Shown: piece after piece, positions 6,323 through 7,062 of the stretch
How positions within the stretch are numbered: the stretch's first letter is position 1
Layout: each line of letters opens with the position of its first letter
DNA from: an uncultured Pseudorhodoferax sp.
GTDB taxonomy: Bacteria > Pseudomonadota > Gammaproteobacteria > Burkholderiales > Burkholderiaceae
Assembly: GCA_913776795.1 (NCBI GenBank)
Contig: CAJYRH010000539.1
Coordinates: 1 to 7,062, forward strand
Length of the DNA: 7,062 bases
Direction of reading: 5' to 3'
The notes under the pieces: model-generated
Told to the model about the DNA's origin: nothing
The model's input: only the letters and a program-made list of their open reading frames with translations
The model's database searches: none
Program-made: the position numbers and the translations under genes

Positions 6323-6334
6323 GCGACCGGTCGC
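6323..6334. other. Perfect 12-bp palindrome after the GntR gene
   Basis: GCGACCGGTCGC is self-complementary with no spacer and begins 1 nt past the GntR stop, in the 80-nt gap before the GAF gene. It could be a dimer-binding operator or chance; it has no loop or T-run and is not a terminator. The rest of the gap holds a weak AGGCC/GGCCT pair (6303-6307 and 6317-6321) and nothing else I can support. Confidence 0.3.
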
Positions 6335-6335
6335 T

Positions 6336-7062
6336 TCAGCGGCGCCCCGCCACCAGCTTCATGCCCGGCATGAGTTCGGCGGCCAGTTCGGGCCGCTCCA
6401 GCGCGTAGTCCAGGTTCATGCGCGCGATCTCCACATGCTCCTCGCCCAGTGCCTGGGCCCGGTAGCCCTGGCCTTTCTCGACGGCCTGCACCATGGCGTG
6501 GTGCGTGCGGTGCGCCTGCTGCATCCACTGCTGGCCCTCCTGCATCGAGGACTGCATGGGCAGCATCGCGCTCGGCGCAGCAAAGGGCTGGCTGTCCAGC
6601 ATGTCCATGATGCGCCTGACCGCCGCGTTGCCACAGCCCTGCACCACGAGGCGGTGGAAACGGTCGTTCATCTCCACGTAGGCGGCGTAGTCGTCCAGCT
6701 CCATGGTGGGTTTGCCCACCACCTTGTCGCCCTCGTCCAAGCATTCGTGCAGCTCGCGCAGCAGCTGGCGCGGCGCGCCGTCCTCGGCCAGGAGGCGCAG
6801 CGCCAGGCCCTCGATCACGCCGCGCACGCGGATCGCGTCGGCGATCTCCTGCGACGTGAAACGGCGCATCTGGTACCCGCCCGCCGGCGATGGCTCGATC
6901 AGCCCCTCGTGCTCCAGGCTGGTCAGCGCCAGGCGCACCGGCGTGCGCGAGGCGCCTAGCTTTTCGGCCAGCGGAATCTCGGCCAGGCGCTCGCCAGGGC
7001 CGAATTCGCCCTTCAGGATCATGTCGCGCAGCTGTACGAGCACGCGGGATTGTTGGGAGTCC
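6336..7062 (-). CDS. GntR-family transcriptional regulator, FCD subgroup (5' end cut by window)
   Basis: The frame runs from the window edge to the TGA at 6336-6338; about 241 residues are visible and the true start is probably outside. A GTG at 7043 could start a 235-residue form, but the six preceding in-frame codons (DSQQSR) read like the usual lead into the first helix ([10 protein letters not shown]). Counting from that GTG, the winged helix spans about 1-62, with [24 protein letters not shown] as recognition helix region and LEHEGLIE...GGYQMRRF as wing. The FCD all-helical effector domain follows (about 64-212): [16 protein letters not shown], then N126-x3-H130 in MNDRFH, H181/H182 and H203, the positions that bind a metal ion in this subgroup (Asn commonly replaces Asp at the first). 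Such proteins are usually repressors released by a small organic acid; the ligand and targets here are unknown. Confidence 0.88.
   Translation of the reverse strand, partial: DSQQSRVLVQLRDMILKGEFGPGERLAEIPLAEKLGASRTPVRLALTSLEHEGLIEPSPAGGYQMRRFTSQEIADAIRVRGVIEGLALRLLAEDGAPRQLLRELHECLDEGDKVVGKPTMELDDYAAYVEMNDRFHRLVVQGCGNAAVRRIMDMLDSQPFAAPSAMLPMQSSMQEGQQWMQQAHRTHHAMVQAVEKGQGYRAQALGEEHVEIARMNLDYALERPELAAELMPGMKLVAGRR

Noticed and set aside
6256..6744. N-terminal extension of the GAF frame to an ATG at 6744
   Set aside because: It would overlap the GntR gene for about 400 nt on the same strand with a low-complexity Gly/Arg/Ala sequence; the GTG at 6255 gives a protein that begins at the helical region.
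1..7062. Defence island, CRISPR array, toxin-antitoxin pair or mobile element
   Set aside because: There are no regularly spaced repeats, transposase or integrase motifs, terminal inverted repeats, or change in base composition; all large frames belong to ordinary chromosomal families.

Overview
The window is about two thirds G+C or more, with strongly GC-biased third codon positions, dense coding and short or absent gaps. Protein similarities recalled from the families (MurU/AmgK recycling pathway, aminopeptidase P, a YihY/BrkB protein, an OpgC-type membrane protein, FCD-type GntR regulator) point to a betaproteobacterium, most likely Burkholderiales and plausibly near Comamonadaceae. This assignment is inference; there is no rRNA in the window.

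There are two converging gene blocks. The plus-strand block (1-3227) holds the 3' end of a MurU-type sugar-nucleotide transferase, a TIP30/HTATIP2-like NAD(P)-binding protein that overlaps it by 4 nt, aminopeptidase P (pepP), and an exported SGNH/GDSL hydrolase with its own strong ribosome binding site. The minus-strand block, read from 7062 down to 3175, holds a 5'-truncated GntR/FCD regulator, a stand-alone GAF protein with a helical N-terminus, a probable 51-residue Pro/acidic-rich small protein, a YihY/BrkB membrane protein and an OpgC-family multi-pass membrane protein. The blocks meet tail to tail with no gap: the SGNH hydrolase and OpgC genes overlap by 53 nt at their 3' ends.

Much of the content has an envelope theme: peptidoglycan sugar recycling (MurU), a secreted esterase-type enzyme, and two inner-membrane proteins in a tight pair (9 nt apart), one of which resembles acyl-transferring enzymes that decorate periplasmic glucans. 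The GAF protein and the GntR regulator are sensory or regulatory and have no visible connection to these genes beyond proximity.

I see no CRISPR array, tRNA, rRNA, insertion sequence, prophage or recognisable defence system. No stretch longer than 300 bases lacks a gene. The observations most worth following are the small ORF in front of the YihY gene, the 53-nt tail-to-tail overlap, the GAF-only protein, the nested inverted repeat at 5514-5552 and a possible leaderless start for pepP. None of these by itself establishes a new system.
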